A program made the position numbers and the translations under genes. Positions 1 through 6,800 of a stretch of 6,821 nt of DNA are shown in pieces. Numbering within the stretch: position 1 is the stretch's first letter; each line of letters starts with the position of its first letter. The stretch spans positions 1 through 6,821 of the forward strand of contig CALFYN010000309.1 in assembly GCA_937952345.1 (NCBI GenBank), read 5' to 3'. The DNA is from an uncultured Acidobacteriota bacterium (lineage in GTDB: Bacteria; Acidobacteriota; Terriglobia; Bryobacterales; Bryobacteraceae). Below the pieces are notes generated by a model that worked only from the letters and a program-made list of their open reading frames with translations, did no database searches and was not told the DNA's origin.

Positions 1-112
1 CCCACCGCCATCGCCCCCGCAGCCCCGCCAACTCGCCGTGATTCACCTCCCCCGGAGCCAGCGTCCCATACACCGCCAGCCGCCTCTCCGCGCTTCCATC
101 GCGATTCGCCAT
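1..112 (-). CDS. Gamma-glutamylcyclotransferase-like (AIG2-like) protein, N-terminal fragment
   Basis: The first 37 codons of a leftward gene cut by the window edge. Read from the ATG at 112-110, residues 12-21 are LAVYGTLAPG, the glycine-rich YGTL signature near the N-terminus of the gamma-glutamylcyclotransferase/AIG2-like fold. It is followed by NHGELAGLRGRWRW, which resembles the next helix and strand of bacterial members. Family members cleave or rearrange gamma-glutamyl amides to release 5-oxoproline, but the catalytic glutamate lies beyond the edge, so activity cannot be judged. A purine-rich GGAAGG sits directly against the ATG. An in-frame GTG at 142-140 would add ten residues (MERGSCECGR), and a TAG at 154-152 closes the frame above it. 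Codons end mainly in G (26 of 37), unlike the rightward genes. The family call is from motif recognition only. Confidence 0.72.
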   Translation of the reverse strand, partial: MANRDGSAERRLAVYGTLAPGEVNHGELAGLRGRWRW

Positions 113-148
113 CCTTCCACACTCGCACGAGCCGCGCTCCACCGTCGA

Positions 149-154
149 ATGCTA
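149..154 (-). promoter_or_regulatory. Possible -10 element for the leftward gene
   Basis: On the minus strand this reads TAGCAT, four of six matches to TATAAT. TTGCTC (plus-strand 171-176) lies 16 bases upstream of it and matches the first three bases of a -35 box. Predicted transcription would start near base 142, which is also the first base of the in-frame GTG. It overlaps the -10-like hexamer facing the other way. The match is weak and in GC-rich DNA could be chance. Confidence 0.3.
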
Positions 155-158
155 CACT
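153..158 (+). promoter_or_regulatory. Possible -10 element, leaderless promoter of the RDD gene
   Basis: TACACT ends six bases before the GTG at 165. A -10 box normally lies at -12 to -7, so transcription would begin at base 165, the first base of the start codon. There is no Shine-Dalgarno sequence before this GTG, which agrees with a leaderless message. No -35 box is recognisable at 16-18 bases upstream, so the call rests on the hexamer and its spacing. Confidence 0.42.
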
Positions 159-164
159 GCCCCA

Positions 165-773
165 GTGCACGAGCAACTCGAGTTCGTCGGCTTTTGGAAA
201 CGTGTCGGCGTTGCCCTCATCGATGCGGCCCTCTGGCTGCCTCTCTGGCCGCTTTTCGCCTGGGCAAACGACACCGCGTGGCAGCACGGAACCGTGCTGC
301 ATATCCTCGCCCTGGACGCCGCCTATTCCTTCGCCGTTGTCGCTCTCGTGCACTACTACGGCGGTACGCCCGGCAAGCTCATCCTGCGCATGAGAGTCAT
401 TGGCCGTGATCTGCAATACCTCTCCTGGAATCGCTCCGTCCGCCGCGAAGCCATCAACTACGCCTCCGCCCTGCTCACATCCCTCCCCCTCTGGTGGACC
501 TTCCGCCATATCGAACCCAGCAACTACGACGCCGGCGAGCAAGCCCGCTTGCTCGAAACACACGCCGGATGGGCGCTCACATACGTATGGCCCGGTATCG
601 TCCAGTGCATCGATGTCGGCTGGGTGGCCACCAATCGACGCCGCCGTGCAATCCACGACTACATCGCCGGCAGCTACGTCGTTACCAAACGCTCCCTCCA
701 CGACGCCCTTGCCCATCAGCCCCTAAGCAGTGGCGCTCCGCCCGCCGCCGGTATACAATCGAACCCATGCTGA
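165..773 (+). CDS. RDD family integral membrane protein
   Basis: A 202-residue protein with the hallmarks of the RDD family of small inner-membrane proteins, named for conserved Arg and Asp residues. The first helix follows GFWKRVGVALID with Arg13 and Asp20. The loop motif YYGGTPGKLILRMRVI lies around residues 65-80, and the last helix is followed by RRRRAIHDYIAGSYVV with Asp165. Likely membrane segments are residues 13-34, 45-65 and 137-155. Some family members are implicated in ion or sodium/proton exchange, but most have no known substrate and none is claimed here. The GTG start is chosen because the family N-terminus begins about ten residues before the first Arg and because of the -10-like box just upstream. 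The last seven bases overlap the next gene. The final 20 residues after the RDD core look unconserved. Confidence 0.88.
   Translation: MHEQLEFVGFWKRVGVALIDAALWLPLWPLFAWANDTAWQHGTVLHILALDAAYSFAVVALVHYYGGTPGKLILRMRVIGRDLQYLSWNRSVRREAINYASALLTSLPLWWTFRHIEPSNYDAGEQARLLETHAGWALTYVWPGIVQCIDVGWVATNRRRRAIHDYIAGSYVVTKRSLHDALAHQPLSSGAPPAAGIQSNPC
752..759 (+). promoter_or_regulatory. Possible -10 element, leaderless promoter of the propeller gene
   Basis: TATACAAT lies inside the 3' end of the RDD gene. Its hexamer TACAAT (754-759) matches five of six bases of TATAAT and predicts a transcription start at base 766, one base before the ATG at 767. No Shine-Dalgarno sequence precedes that ATG. This AT-rich octamer stands out from very GC-rich surroundings. 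The -35 position (about 731-736, TGGCGC) is a poor match. Confidence 0.5.
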
Positions 774-1567
774 ACCGCCGTTCCTTCCTCGTCCTGACCG
801 CTTCGGCGCCGGCCTGGGCCGCCAAAATCGATGTCCCCACCCGCTCCGTCAAAGTCCAGCAAGCCTTCAAAAGCCCCGGCCCCAAGCCCAACGGCATGCA
901 GGCCACCAAGGACGGACTCTGGATCCTCGACCAGGGCGACAACAAAGCCTACCTCGTCGACTACAACGGCAAAACACTCCGCGCCCTCGAAACCGAATCC
1001 AAGGCAGGCAGCGGCATCACCTTCGACGGCGAAGCCATCTGGCTCGCTTCCACCTATTCCCGCGAAATCATCCGCGCCGACGCCAAAACCGGAAAAACCC
1101 TCGCCAAATTCCCCTCCCCCGGCGCCGGACCCGTCTCCTGGACCGCCGGCCGCACCTCACCTCTCGCCCCTCCCCCCAAACCCACCGCCGCTCCCAAAAA
1201 GAAATCCGCCACCCCACGCCAGGCCACCGGCGCCCACGGCCTCGAATGGAAAAACGGGAAGCTCTGGATTTCCAATCCCCCTTCCCAGCGCCTCTACCGC
1301 ATGGATCCCAAGAGCTTCAAGGAAGAGTTCTCCTTCGCCACCGCCGGCGACCGCCCCCACGGCATCGGCTGGGAAGGCGATTGGCTCTGGTGCACCGATT
1401 CCAACCTCAACGCCTTCTACAAACACGACACCCAAACCGGCAAAATCCACGAGTGTATGCAGCTCTCCGACAAGGATCCACTCCCCCACGGCATGACCAT
1501 CTGGAACGGCACCGTCTGGTACTGCGACGACGTCGGCGTCGTCTGCAAATTCCCCTTGCGCGCATAA
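767..1567 (+). CDS. Tat-exported small beta-propeller protein (YncE/SMP-30-like fold)
   Basis: A 266-residue protein starting with a short twin-arginine signal (NRRSFLVL, Arg4-Arg5) and a likely cleavage site at Ala-Trp-Ala near residues 17-19, so it is probably exported folded to the periplasm or beyond. The rest is a run of five propeller-like repeats of the form xG(I/L/M)...G..W...D, beginning near residues 42, 82, 157, 198 and 241. The last three start with His-Gly (HGLEW, HGIGW, HGMTIW). Repeats are 40-43 residues apart except between the second and third, where a Pro/Lys-rich insert at about residues 131-152 stretches the gap to 75. Such proteins are often lactonases, lyases or binding proteins. 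No catalytic set is assignable, so function is unknown. The ATG is chosen because it gives a complete signal peptide. It overlaps the RDD stop codon region (ATGCTGA). Confidence 0.75.
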   Translation: MLNRRSFLVLTASAPAWAAKIDVPTRSVKVQQAFKSPGPKPNGMQATKDGLWILDQGDNKAYLVDYNGKTLRALETESKAGSGITFDGEAIWLASTYSREIIRADAKTGKTLAKFPSPGAGPVSWTAGRTSPLAPPPKPTAAPKKKSATPRQATGAHGLEWKNGKLWISNPPSQRLYRMDPKSFKEEFSFATAGDRPHGIGWEGDWLWCTDSNLNAFYKHDTQTGKIHECMQLSDKDPLPHGMTIWNGTVWYCDDVGVVCKFPLRA

Positions 1568-1621
1568 CTTTCCGAAAATTTCTGTAAGAAAACCCGCCCG
1601 CGTGCGACTATTCCTGTTGAG

Positions 1622-2155
1622 ATGGCGCAACAGCCTCAAAACGCCCCGGCCAAACAACAGGAGGAACGCTACAACACCGCTGTCAGCGAATTCGGCCACG
1701 CCATCCTCCGCCTCGCCCGAGGCTACGAATTCGATCCCGACAAACGCCGCGACCTCGAACAGGAAATTCACATCGCCCTCTGGCGCAGCCTCGCCGTCTA
1801 CGACGAACGTTGCGCCCTCCGCACCTGGATCTACCGCGTCGCCCACAACACCGCCGTCTCCTACGTCCTCCGCCACAAACGAGCCCCCGGCGCCATCAGC
1901 CTAGAAGAAATGGAACTCGCCGGCCCACAGCAAACCGCCGCCGATGCCGACCGCCGCATCGCCATGGACCGCCTCACCAACCTCATCAACCAGCTCAAAC
2001 CCCTCGACCGCCAAACCGTCTTGCTCTATCTCGAAGGCATGGAAGCATCCGAAATCGGCGAAATCACCGGACTCTCCCCCGCCGCCGTCGCCGTCCGCAT
2101 CCATCGCATCAAACAGATTCTCACGCACCGCTTCGCCCAAGGAGGTGGGAGATGA
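1622..2155 (+). CDS. ECF-like sigma-70 family RNA polymerase sigma factor
   Basis: A 177-residue two-domain sigma factor. Region 2 spans about residues 17-87, with DLEQEIHIALWRSL for core RNA polymerase binding and RTWIYRVAHNTAVSYVLRHKR as the -10 recognition and melting part. A short linker (88-113) leads to region 4 at about 114-170, with LKPLDRQTVLLYLEGMEASEIGEITGLSPAAVAVRIHR forming the helix-turn-helix for the -35 element in the usual motif order. There is no region 3, as in ECF sigmas. It directs polymerase to a special promoter set; targets are not visible. The ATG is the only sensible start. It has only a weak GAG before it, and an AGGAGG at 1660-1665 has no start codon suitably placed behind it. 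The stop overlaps the next start by ATGA, so the two are co-translated. The 54-base gap upstream shows no clear promoter or terminator. Confidence 0.9.
   Translation: MAQQPQNAPAKQQEERYNTAVSEFGHAILRLARGYEFDPDKRRDLEQEIHIALWRSLAVYDERCALRTWIYRVAHNTAVSYVLRHKRAPGAISLEEMELAGPQQTAADADRRIAMDRLTNLINQLKPLDRQTVLLYLEGMEASEIGEITGLSPAAVAVRIHRIKQILTHRFAQGGGR
2139..2145 (+). promoter_or_regulatory. Strong Shine-Dalgarno site of the sigma partner gene
   Basis: AAGGAGG, six bases before the ATG at 2152 and lying within the last codons of the sigma gene. It decides the start of the downstream gene and supports tight coupling of the two proteins' synthesis. Confidence 0.85.
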
Positions 2156-2694
2156 ACGAAGACCCTATCCGCCAGCTCTGGCAATCACAACAAGGAGAAC
2201 CCATTCACATGAACCTCGATGACCTGCGCCGCAAGGCCCTCTCTTTCGAAAAGCAAATCCGCCGCCGCAACTGGGGCGAGTACGCCGCCTCCGCCTTGGT
2301 CGCCACCGCATGCATCGCCATGCTCGTCCTCCCCACGCCCATGTATATCCGCGCCGGCGCGCTCTTGCTCCTCGCCGGTGTCACCACCGTCTGCCTCTGG
2401 ATCTACCGCAAAGGCTCCGCCGCCCCCGCCGCCGAACTGGCCTCCGTCTCCCGCGAATGGTATCGCCACGAGCTCGAACGCCAGCGCGATCTCCTCCGCG
2501 GCGTCTGGAAGTGGTACCTCGGCCCCCTCATCCCCGGCATCACCACATGGTTCGCCGGCACCATCTACCAGCACCCCGAACGCGCCGGCCGCACCCTTCT
2601 CTCCGCCCTCCTCTGCCTCGCCGTCTTCATCGCCATCGCCCGGCTCAACGCCGCCGGAGCCCGTAAACTAGACCGCGAAATCGCGTCCCTCTAA
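2152..2694 (+). CDS. Four-helix membrane protein, likely partner or anti-sigma of the upstream sigma factor
   Basis: A 180-residue protein. The N-terminal cytoplasmic part (1-43, starting [14 protein letters not shown]) is followed by paired hydrophobic segments at about 44-60 and 66-85, a charged middle section with [22 protein letters not shown] (about 101-122), and a second pair at about 121-138 and 147-164. The arrangement and sequence recall a small protein I know from Acidobacteriota genomes sitting directly behind sigma-70-like genes. The anti-sigma role is inferred from that position and the 4-base ATGA overlap. The zinc-binding HxxxCxxC motif of classical ZAS anti-sigmas is absent. 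A second in-frame ATG at 2209 (Met20) follows an AAGGAG at 2192-2197 at 11 bases, so a shorter form is possible, but the first start has the better site. Confidence 0.78.
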   Translation: MNEDPIRQLWQSQQGEPIHMNLDDLRRKALSFEKQIRRRNWGEYAASALVATACIAMLVLPTPMYIRAGALLLLAGVTTVCLWIYRKGSAAPAAELASVSREWYRHELERQRDLLRGVWKWYLGPLIPGITTWFAGTIYQHPERAGRTLLSALLCLAVFIAIARLNAAGARKLDREIASL

Positions 2695-2727
2695 TTCCCA
2701 TACCGATAACCGCCCCGGCGCTCACAC

Positions 2728-2762
2728 TCTCCCTTTCTTCGCCGATCTGGAAGAAAGGGAGG
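2728..2762 (+). promoter_or_regulatory. Inverted repeat enclosing the Shine-Dalgarno site of the hybrid kinase
   Basis: CTCCCTTTCTTC (2729-2740) and GAAGAAAGGGAG (2750-2761) are perfect 12-base reverse complements around a 9-base loop. One G-U pair (2728/2762) extends the stem. The 3' arm holds the GGGAGG ribosome-binding site and ends right at the ATG. In RNA the folded form would hide the site, while the 5' arm mimics the anti-Shine-Dalgarno end of 16S rRNA. No U-run follows, so it is not a standard intrinsic terminator. An operator for a DNA-binding protein is an alternative. The repeat is seen directly; the regulatory role is inferred. Confidence 0.6.
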
Positions 2763-5700
2763 ATGAGATTGGATCCGCGCCAGGAAGGTTTTGCTGCAGC
2801 TCCCTTCGCCTATCACGAAATCGACATGGATGGCTTGGTGCGCGTCGTCAACCAGGCCGAATGCGCCCTCCTCGGCTATACCTCGCAGCAGATGATCGGC
2901 CGCCCCGTCTGGGAATTCGTCGCCCCCGAAGTTCGCGCCGAATGCCAGCGCGCCGTCCTCGCCAAGCTCCGCGGTGAGTTGCCCCTTGCCCCCTTCGAGC
3001 GTGACTACATCGACGCCCGCGGCCAACACCGCCGCATGGAAATCCATGAGTCCCCCATCTCCGCACCCGGCGGCGCAGTCGCCGGCATTCGCTCCTTCCT
3101 CATCGACATCACCGCCCGCATCGCCGCCGAAACCCGCCTCAAACACAGCGAGGCCCTCCTCCGCGAAGCCGAACAGATGGTCCGCCTCGCCCACTGGGAA
3201 TGGGACCTCCTCTCCGGCGCCGAAACCTGGTCCGAGGAAAACTACCGCCTCACCGGCCTGAGCCGCGCCGAAGACCTCCGCCTCGAACGCTTCCTCGAAA
3301 TGGTCCACCCCGAAGACCGCGCCGATTTCACCCAGGCCGTCGAAAAAGCCCTCCGCGACCGCCGCCCCTACGACTTCGAATTCCGCCTCATGGCCACCTC
3401 CTCGGAACTGCGCGTCTGCCGCGCCCGCGGTAAGGCCGTCTTCGATTCCGCCGGCAAAGCCACCCGCCTCTTCGGCACCACCCAGGACATCACTGAGCAG
3501 AAGCAGGTCGCCCTCGAACTCCAAACCACCACCAACGCCCTCGAAGGTGAGCGCGAAGTCCTCAAAATGCTCGCCGGCAGCGCTCCTCTCGATCAGGTGA
3601 TGACCGCCATCCTCACCAACATCGATTACATGTGGCCCATGTCCTATTGCACCCTCCAGTTGCTCGATGAGTCCAAACGCCACTTCGACCGCAACTACAT
3701 GCCGTCCCTCCCCGTCCAGTTCCTCAACGAATTCGGCCAGCTCGCCATCGCTCCCGGCAATGGATCCCCCGCCGCCGCCGTATACTTCAACCGCGCCGTC
3801 ATCAGTGAGGATATCGGCCGCGACCCCGCCTGGCGCCTCGTCCGCCCCCTCGCCCTCCAGCAAGGCCTCCGCGCCGCCTGGACCGTCCCCGTCCGCGACC
3901 GCCAGCGCCGCGTCCTCGGCGCCCTCACCGTCTTTCACGCCGAACCCCGCACCCCGACCGCCGCCGAACTCGGAGCCATCGAAGCCGCCGCCGAACTCGC
4001 CGGCCTCGGCATCGAACGCCGCAAAGAGGAGAGCATCCTCTACGCCAGCAAGCAACGCTTCGAAGCCCTCACCCGCAACGCCCCCGTCGGCATCTTCCTC
4101 ACCGACGCCCAGGGCAAAATGCTCTTCGTCAACGAACGCTGGTCCCAGATGGCCGGCGCCACCCCAGACGACGCCCGCGGCCAGCTCTGGACCCAAAGCC
4201 TCCTCGCCGAAGACCGCCCCACCCTCCTCGCCCTCTGGGAACAAACCCTCCGCCATGGCGGCGAGTTCCAGGCCGAATGCCGCCTCCAGACCCCCAGCGG
4301 CAAAGCCGTCTGGGCCAGTTGCCGCGCCGTCGCCCTCCACGCCGAAACCGGAGAACTCACCGGCTACCTCGGCACTCTCGTCGACATCGACGCCCGCAAA
4401 AAAGTCGAAGAGGCCCTCCGCGCCTCCGAACAGCAATTGCGCCTCCTCGTCGAAAACCTCCCCGCCGGCGCTGTCTTCCGCAAAGGCGATTTCCTCCTCC
4501 TCAACCGCGAAGTCGAACAGCTCACCGGCTACCGCCGCGAAGAAATCTCCTCCGTCGACGACTGGTTCCGCCTCCTCGGCCGCTCCCGCGCCGCCGACGC
4601 CCGCCAGCAACACGAAAACGCCCGCGCCAAAGGCTTCCCCGCCCCGCGCCTCGTCCGCTTCTTCCGCAAGGACGGCATCGAACGCTACTTCGAAATCGCC
4701 GCTTACGCCTACGAGGACGGCGAGGTCTGGCTCCTCCAGGACGTCACCCGCCGCAAACAGCTCGAACGCGAACTCCGCGCCGGCAAAGCCCGCTTCGAAC
4801 TCGCCGTCCGCGGCTCCAGCGACGGCGTCTGGGATTGGGATATCCGCGCCGGCAGCATCTACTACTCCCCGCGCTTCCTCGAACTCCTCGGCGCCGGCGC
4901 GGACGACATCGCCGACCCCATGACCTTCTTTACCTACCGCCTCCATCCCGACGACCGCCCCGACGTCCAAAAAGCCCTCCGCGACCACCTCCGCCACCGC
5001 ATCCCCTACGACGTCGAATGCCGCGTCCTCATCGCCAACGGCGAATACGGCTGGTTCCGCGCCCGCGGCCTCGCCGTCTGGGGCGCCGACGGCCGCGCCC
5101 GCCGCATGGCCGGCTCCATCAGCGATGTCACCGCCCGCAAAATCGCCGAGCACGAACTCCAGTCCATGGTCGTCGAACTCCGCGCCGCACACCGCAACGC
5201 CGAACTCGCCGCCCGCGCCAAAAGCGATTTCCTCGCCCACATGAGCCACGAAATCCGCACCCCCATGCACGGCGTCCTCGGCATGACCGGCCTCCTGCTC
5301 GAAACCGAACTCAGCTCCGAACAGCGCGAATACGCCGAAACCGTCCGCCATTCCGCCGAATCCCTCCTCACCGTCCTCAACGATATCCTCGATATCTCCA
5401 AAATCGAGGCCGGCAAGCTCCACATCGAACGCGTCCCCTTCGACCTTGAATCCAACCTCGGCGAAGTCGTCAGCCTCCTCGCCCCCAAAGCCCGCGAAAA
5501 AGGCATCGAACTGCTCATGAACATCGGCCCCGATGTCCCCCAAACCCTCATCGCCGATCCCGCCCGCCTCCGCCAGATCCTCCTCAACCTCATGGGCAAC
5601 GCCGTCAAATTCACAGACTCCGGCTATGTCAGCATTCATGCCGGCGTCTCCGCCTGGAAAGACAACCGCGCCGAACTCACCGTCATCCTCAAAGACACCG

Positions 5701-6800
5701 GCATCGGCATCCCCAAGGACAAACAGGGCCAGTTGTTCCAGCAGTTCATGCAGGCCGACGCCTCCACCACCCGCAAATACGGCGGCACCGGACTCGGCCT
5801 AGCCATCTGCCACCGCCTCCTCCAATTAATGGGCGGCGCCATTCAGGTCGAAAGCGAACCCGCCAAGGGCACCACATTCACCTTCTCCATCCCCGTCGAA
5901 GTCCCCCACGGCGCTCCCACCTTCGCCAAAGCCTGCGGCCTCGAAGCCAACAACCGCCAGAATGTCCTCATCGTCAGCTCCCACGAACCCGCCCGCGCCA
6001 TCCTCACCGAAATGCTCGCCGCCTCCGGCCTCAATGCCGGCCATTGCGAATCCGCCCCCGCCGCGCTCGACATCCTCCGCCTCTCCGCCCAGGCCGGAGC
6101 CCCCTTCCGCCTCGTCATCATCGACCATGGCGCGGGCACCGACGCCTACGAACTCGCCCGCTCCCTCCAGGCCGACCCCGATCTCTCCTCCGTCCACGTC
6201 ATCGTCCTCACCGCCTCCCGCCGCCGTGCCGACCGCCTCATGCTCGAAGCCGCCGGCGCCGAAAGCATCCTCAGCAAGCCCGTCCGCCCCAAAGACCTCC
6301 TCCTCAGCGTCGCCAACAGCCTCGGCGTCCGCAGCATCGAGGCCGCCGTCTCCGAACCGCGCCTCCTCCGCGCACCCGTCCCGAAACTCGAACCCATGCG
6401 CGTCCTCGTCGCCGAAGACAACCCCGTCAATCAGAAACTCGCTTTGCGTCTACTTGAAAAATTCGGCTATCGCGCCGACCTCGCCGTCAACGGCCGCGAA
6501 GTCCTCTTGCGCTGGGAATCCGCACCCTACGACCTCATCCTCATGGATTGCCAGATGCCTGAACTCGACGGCTACGAAGCCACCACCGAAATTCGCCGCC
6601 GCGAAACAGCCCTCCGCCGCCCTCGCACCACCATCGTCGCCATGACCGCCAACGCCCTCGAAGGCGACCGCGAACGCTGCCTCTCCGCCGGAATGGACGA
6701 CTTCCTCCCCAAACCCGTCCAACTCGACCACCTCCGCCAAACACTCCACCGCTGGTCCCAACGCAACGAAGAATCCACACTTCCCCAGGAAGTCCTCTAA
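2763..6800 (+). CDS. Soluble hybrid sensor histidine kinase, PAS-PAS-GAF-PAS-PAS-PAS-HisKA-HATPase-REC-REC
   Basis: A 1345-residue kinase with no membrane segment or signal peptide, so it should sense cytoplasmic signals. Approximate domains: PAS1 8-120, PAS2 135-247, GAF 262-420, PAS3 430-545, PAS4 555-665, PAS5 675-790 (most PAS units end in a D(I/V)T-type motif), HisKA 817-890, HATPase 936-1046, REC1 1063-1183, REC2 1212-1333. The phosphoacceptor is His829 in [12 protein letters not shown]-site motifs are the N-box Asn946, DTGIGIP from Asp978, Phe992, and GGTGLGLAI from 1007. REC2 is complete: Glu1218/Asp1219, phospho-Asp1262 in [11 protein letters not shown], Thr1295, Lys1317. REC1 keeps Asp1121, Thr1150 and Lys1172, but Ser1072-Ser1073 replace its acidic pair. 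No Hpt domain or DNA-binding output is present, so a separate relay partner is expected. ATG 2763 is the first start in frame but abuts GGAGG; TTG 2769 has ideal six-base spacing. The chemical signal is unknown. Confidence 0.93.
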   Translation: MRLDPRQEGFAAAPFAYHEIDMDGLVRVVNQAECALLGYTSQQMIGRPVWEFVAPEVRAECQRAVLAKLRGELPLAPFERDYIDARGQHRRMEIHESPISAPGGAVAGIRSFLIDITARIAAETRLKHSEALLREAEQMVRLAHWEWDLLSGAETWSEENYRLTGLSRAEDLRLERFLEMVHPEDRADFTQAVEKALRDRRPYDFEFRLMATSSELRVCRARGKAVFDSAGKATRLFGTTQDITEQKQVALELQTTTNALEGEREVLKMLAGSAPLDQVMTAILTNIDYMWPMSYCTLQLLDESKRHFDRNYMPSLPVQFLNEFGQLAIAPGNGSPAAAVYFNRAVISEDIGRDPAWRLVRPLALQQGLRAAWTVPVRDRQRRVLGALTVFHAEPRTPTAAELGAIEAAAELAGLGIERRKEESILYASKQRFEALTRNAPVGIFLTDAQGKMLFVNERWSQMAGATPDDARGQLWTQSLLAEDRPTLLALWEQTLRHGGEFQAECRLQTPSGKAVWASCRAVALHAETGELTGYLGTLVDIDARKKVEEALRASEQQLRLLVENLPAGAVFRKGDFLLLNREVEQLTGYRREEISSVDDWFRLLGRSRAADARQQHENARAKGFPAPRLVRFFRKDGIERYFEIAAYAYEDGEVWLLQDVTRRKQLERELRAGKARFELAVRGSSDGVWDWDIRAGSIYYSPRFLELLGAGADDIADPMTFFTYRLHPDDRPDVQKALRDHLRHRIPYDVECRVLIANGEYGWFRARGLAVWGADGRARRMAGSISDVTARKIAEHELQSMVVELRAAHRNAELAARAKSDFLAHMSHEIRTPMHGVLGMTGLLLETELSSEQREYAETVRHSAESLLTVLNDILDISKIEAGKLHIERVPFDLESNLGEVVSLLAPKAREKGIELLMNIGPDVPQTLIADPARLRQILLNLMGNAVKFTDSGYVSIHAGVSAWKDNRAELTVILKDTGIGIPKDKQGQLFQQFMQADASTTRKYGGTGLGLAICHRLLQLMGGAIQVESEPAKGTTFTFSIPVEVPHGAPTFAKACGLEANNRQNVLIVSSHEPARAILTEMLAASGLNAGHCESAPAALDILRLSAQAGAPFRLVIIDHGAGTDAYELARSLQADPDLSSVHVIVLTASRRRADRLMLEAAGAESILSKPVRPKDLLLSVANSLGVRSIEAAVSEPRLLRAPVPKLEPMRVLVAEDNPVNQKLALRLLEKFGYRADLAVNGREVLLRWESAPYDLILMDCQMPELDGYEATTEIRRRETALRRPRTTIVAMTANALEGDRERCLSAGMDDFLPKPVQLDHLRQTLHRWSQRNEESTLPQEVL

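Noticed and set aside
38..409. A 123-codon rightward open frame overlapping the RDD start
   Set aside because: Arg/Pro/His-rich out-of-frame translation that conflicts with both the RDD gene and the leftward cyclotransferase-like fragment.
494..766. Upstream in-frame extension of the propeller gene
   Set aside because: The added 91 residues lie out of frame within the RDD gene and are Arg/Pro-rich noise. Starting at 767 gives a clean Tat signal peptide.
1568..1621. Promoter or terminator before the sigma gene
   Set aside because: The AT-rich patch (GAAAATTTC near 1574-1582) and TATTCC near 1609 do not form a convincing box pair or hairpin.
1660..1665. AGGAGG as the true ribosome site of a shorter sigma factor
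   Set aside because: No ATG, GTG or TTG follows in frame at workable distance, and a shorter form would cut into region 2.
1157..1876. A 239-codon minus-strand open frame across the propeller and sigma genes
   Set aside because: It spans two well-supported genes and the gap between them, has the same acidic/Gly-rich shadow composition and no motif.
2695..2727. Kinase promoter at GATAAC (2705-2710)
   Set aside because: It lacks the conserved final T of a -10 box and has no -35 partner; not enough to call.
2728..2762. Intrinsic transcription terminator for the sigma operon
   Set aside because: The stem is strong but is followed by the start codon and purine-rich coding sequence, not a T-run.
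2691..5639. A 982-codon open frame on the minus strand, opposite the kinase gene
   Set aside because: Its translation is a monotonous Gly/Ala/Glu/Asp/Phe/Val mix expected when C-ending codons are read backwards. It has no recognisable domain, and the opposite strand encodes a full set of kinase motifs.
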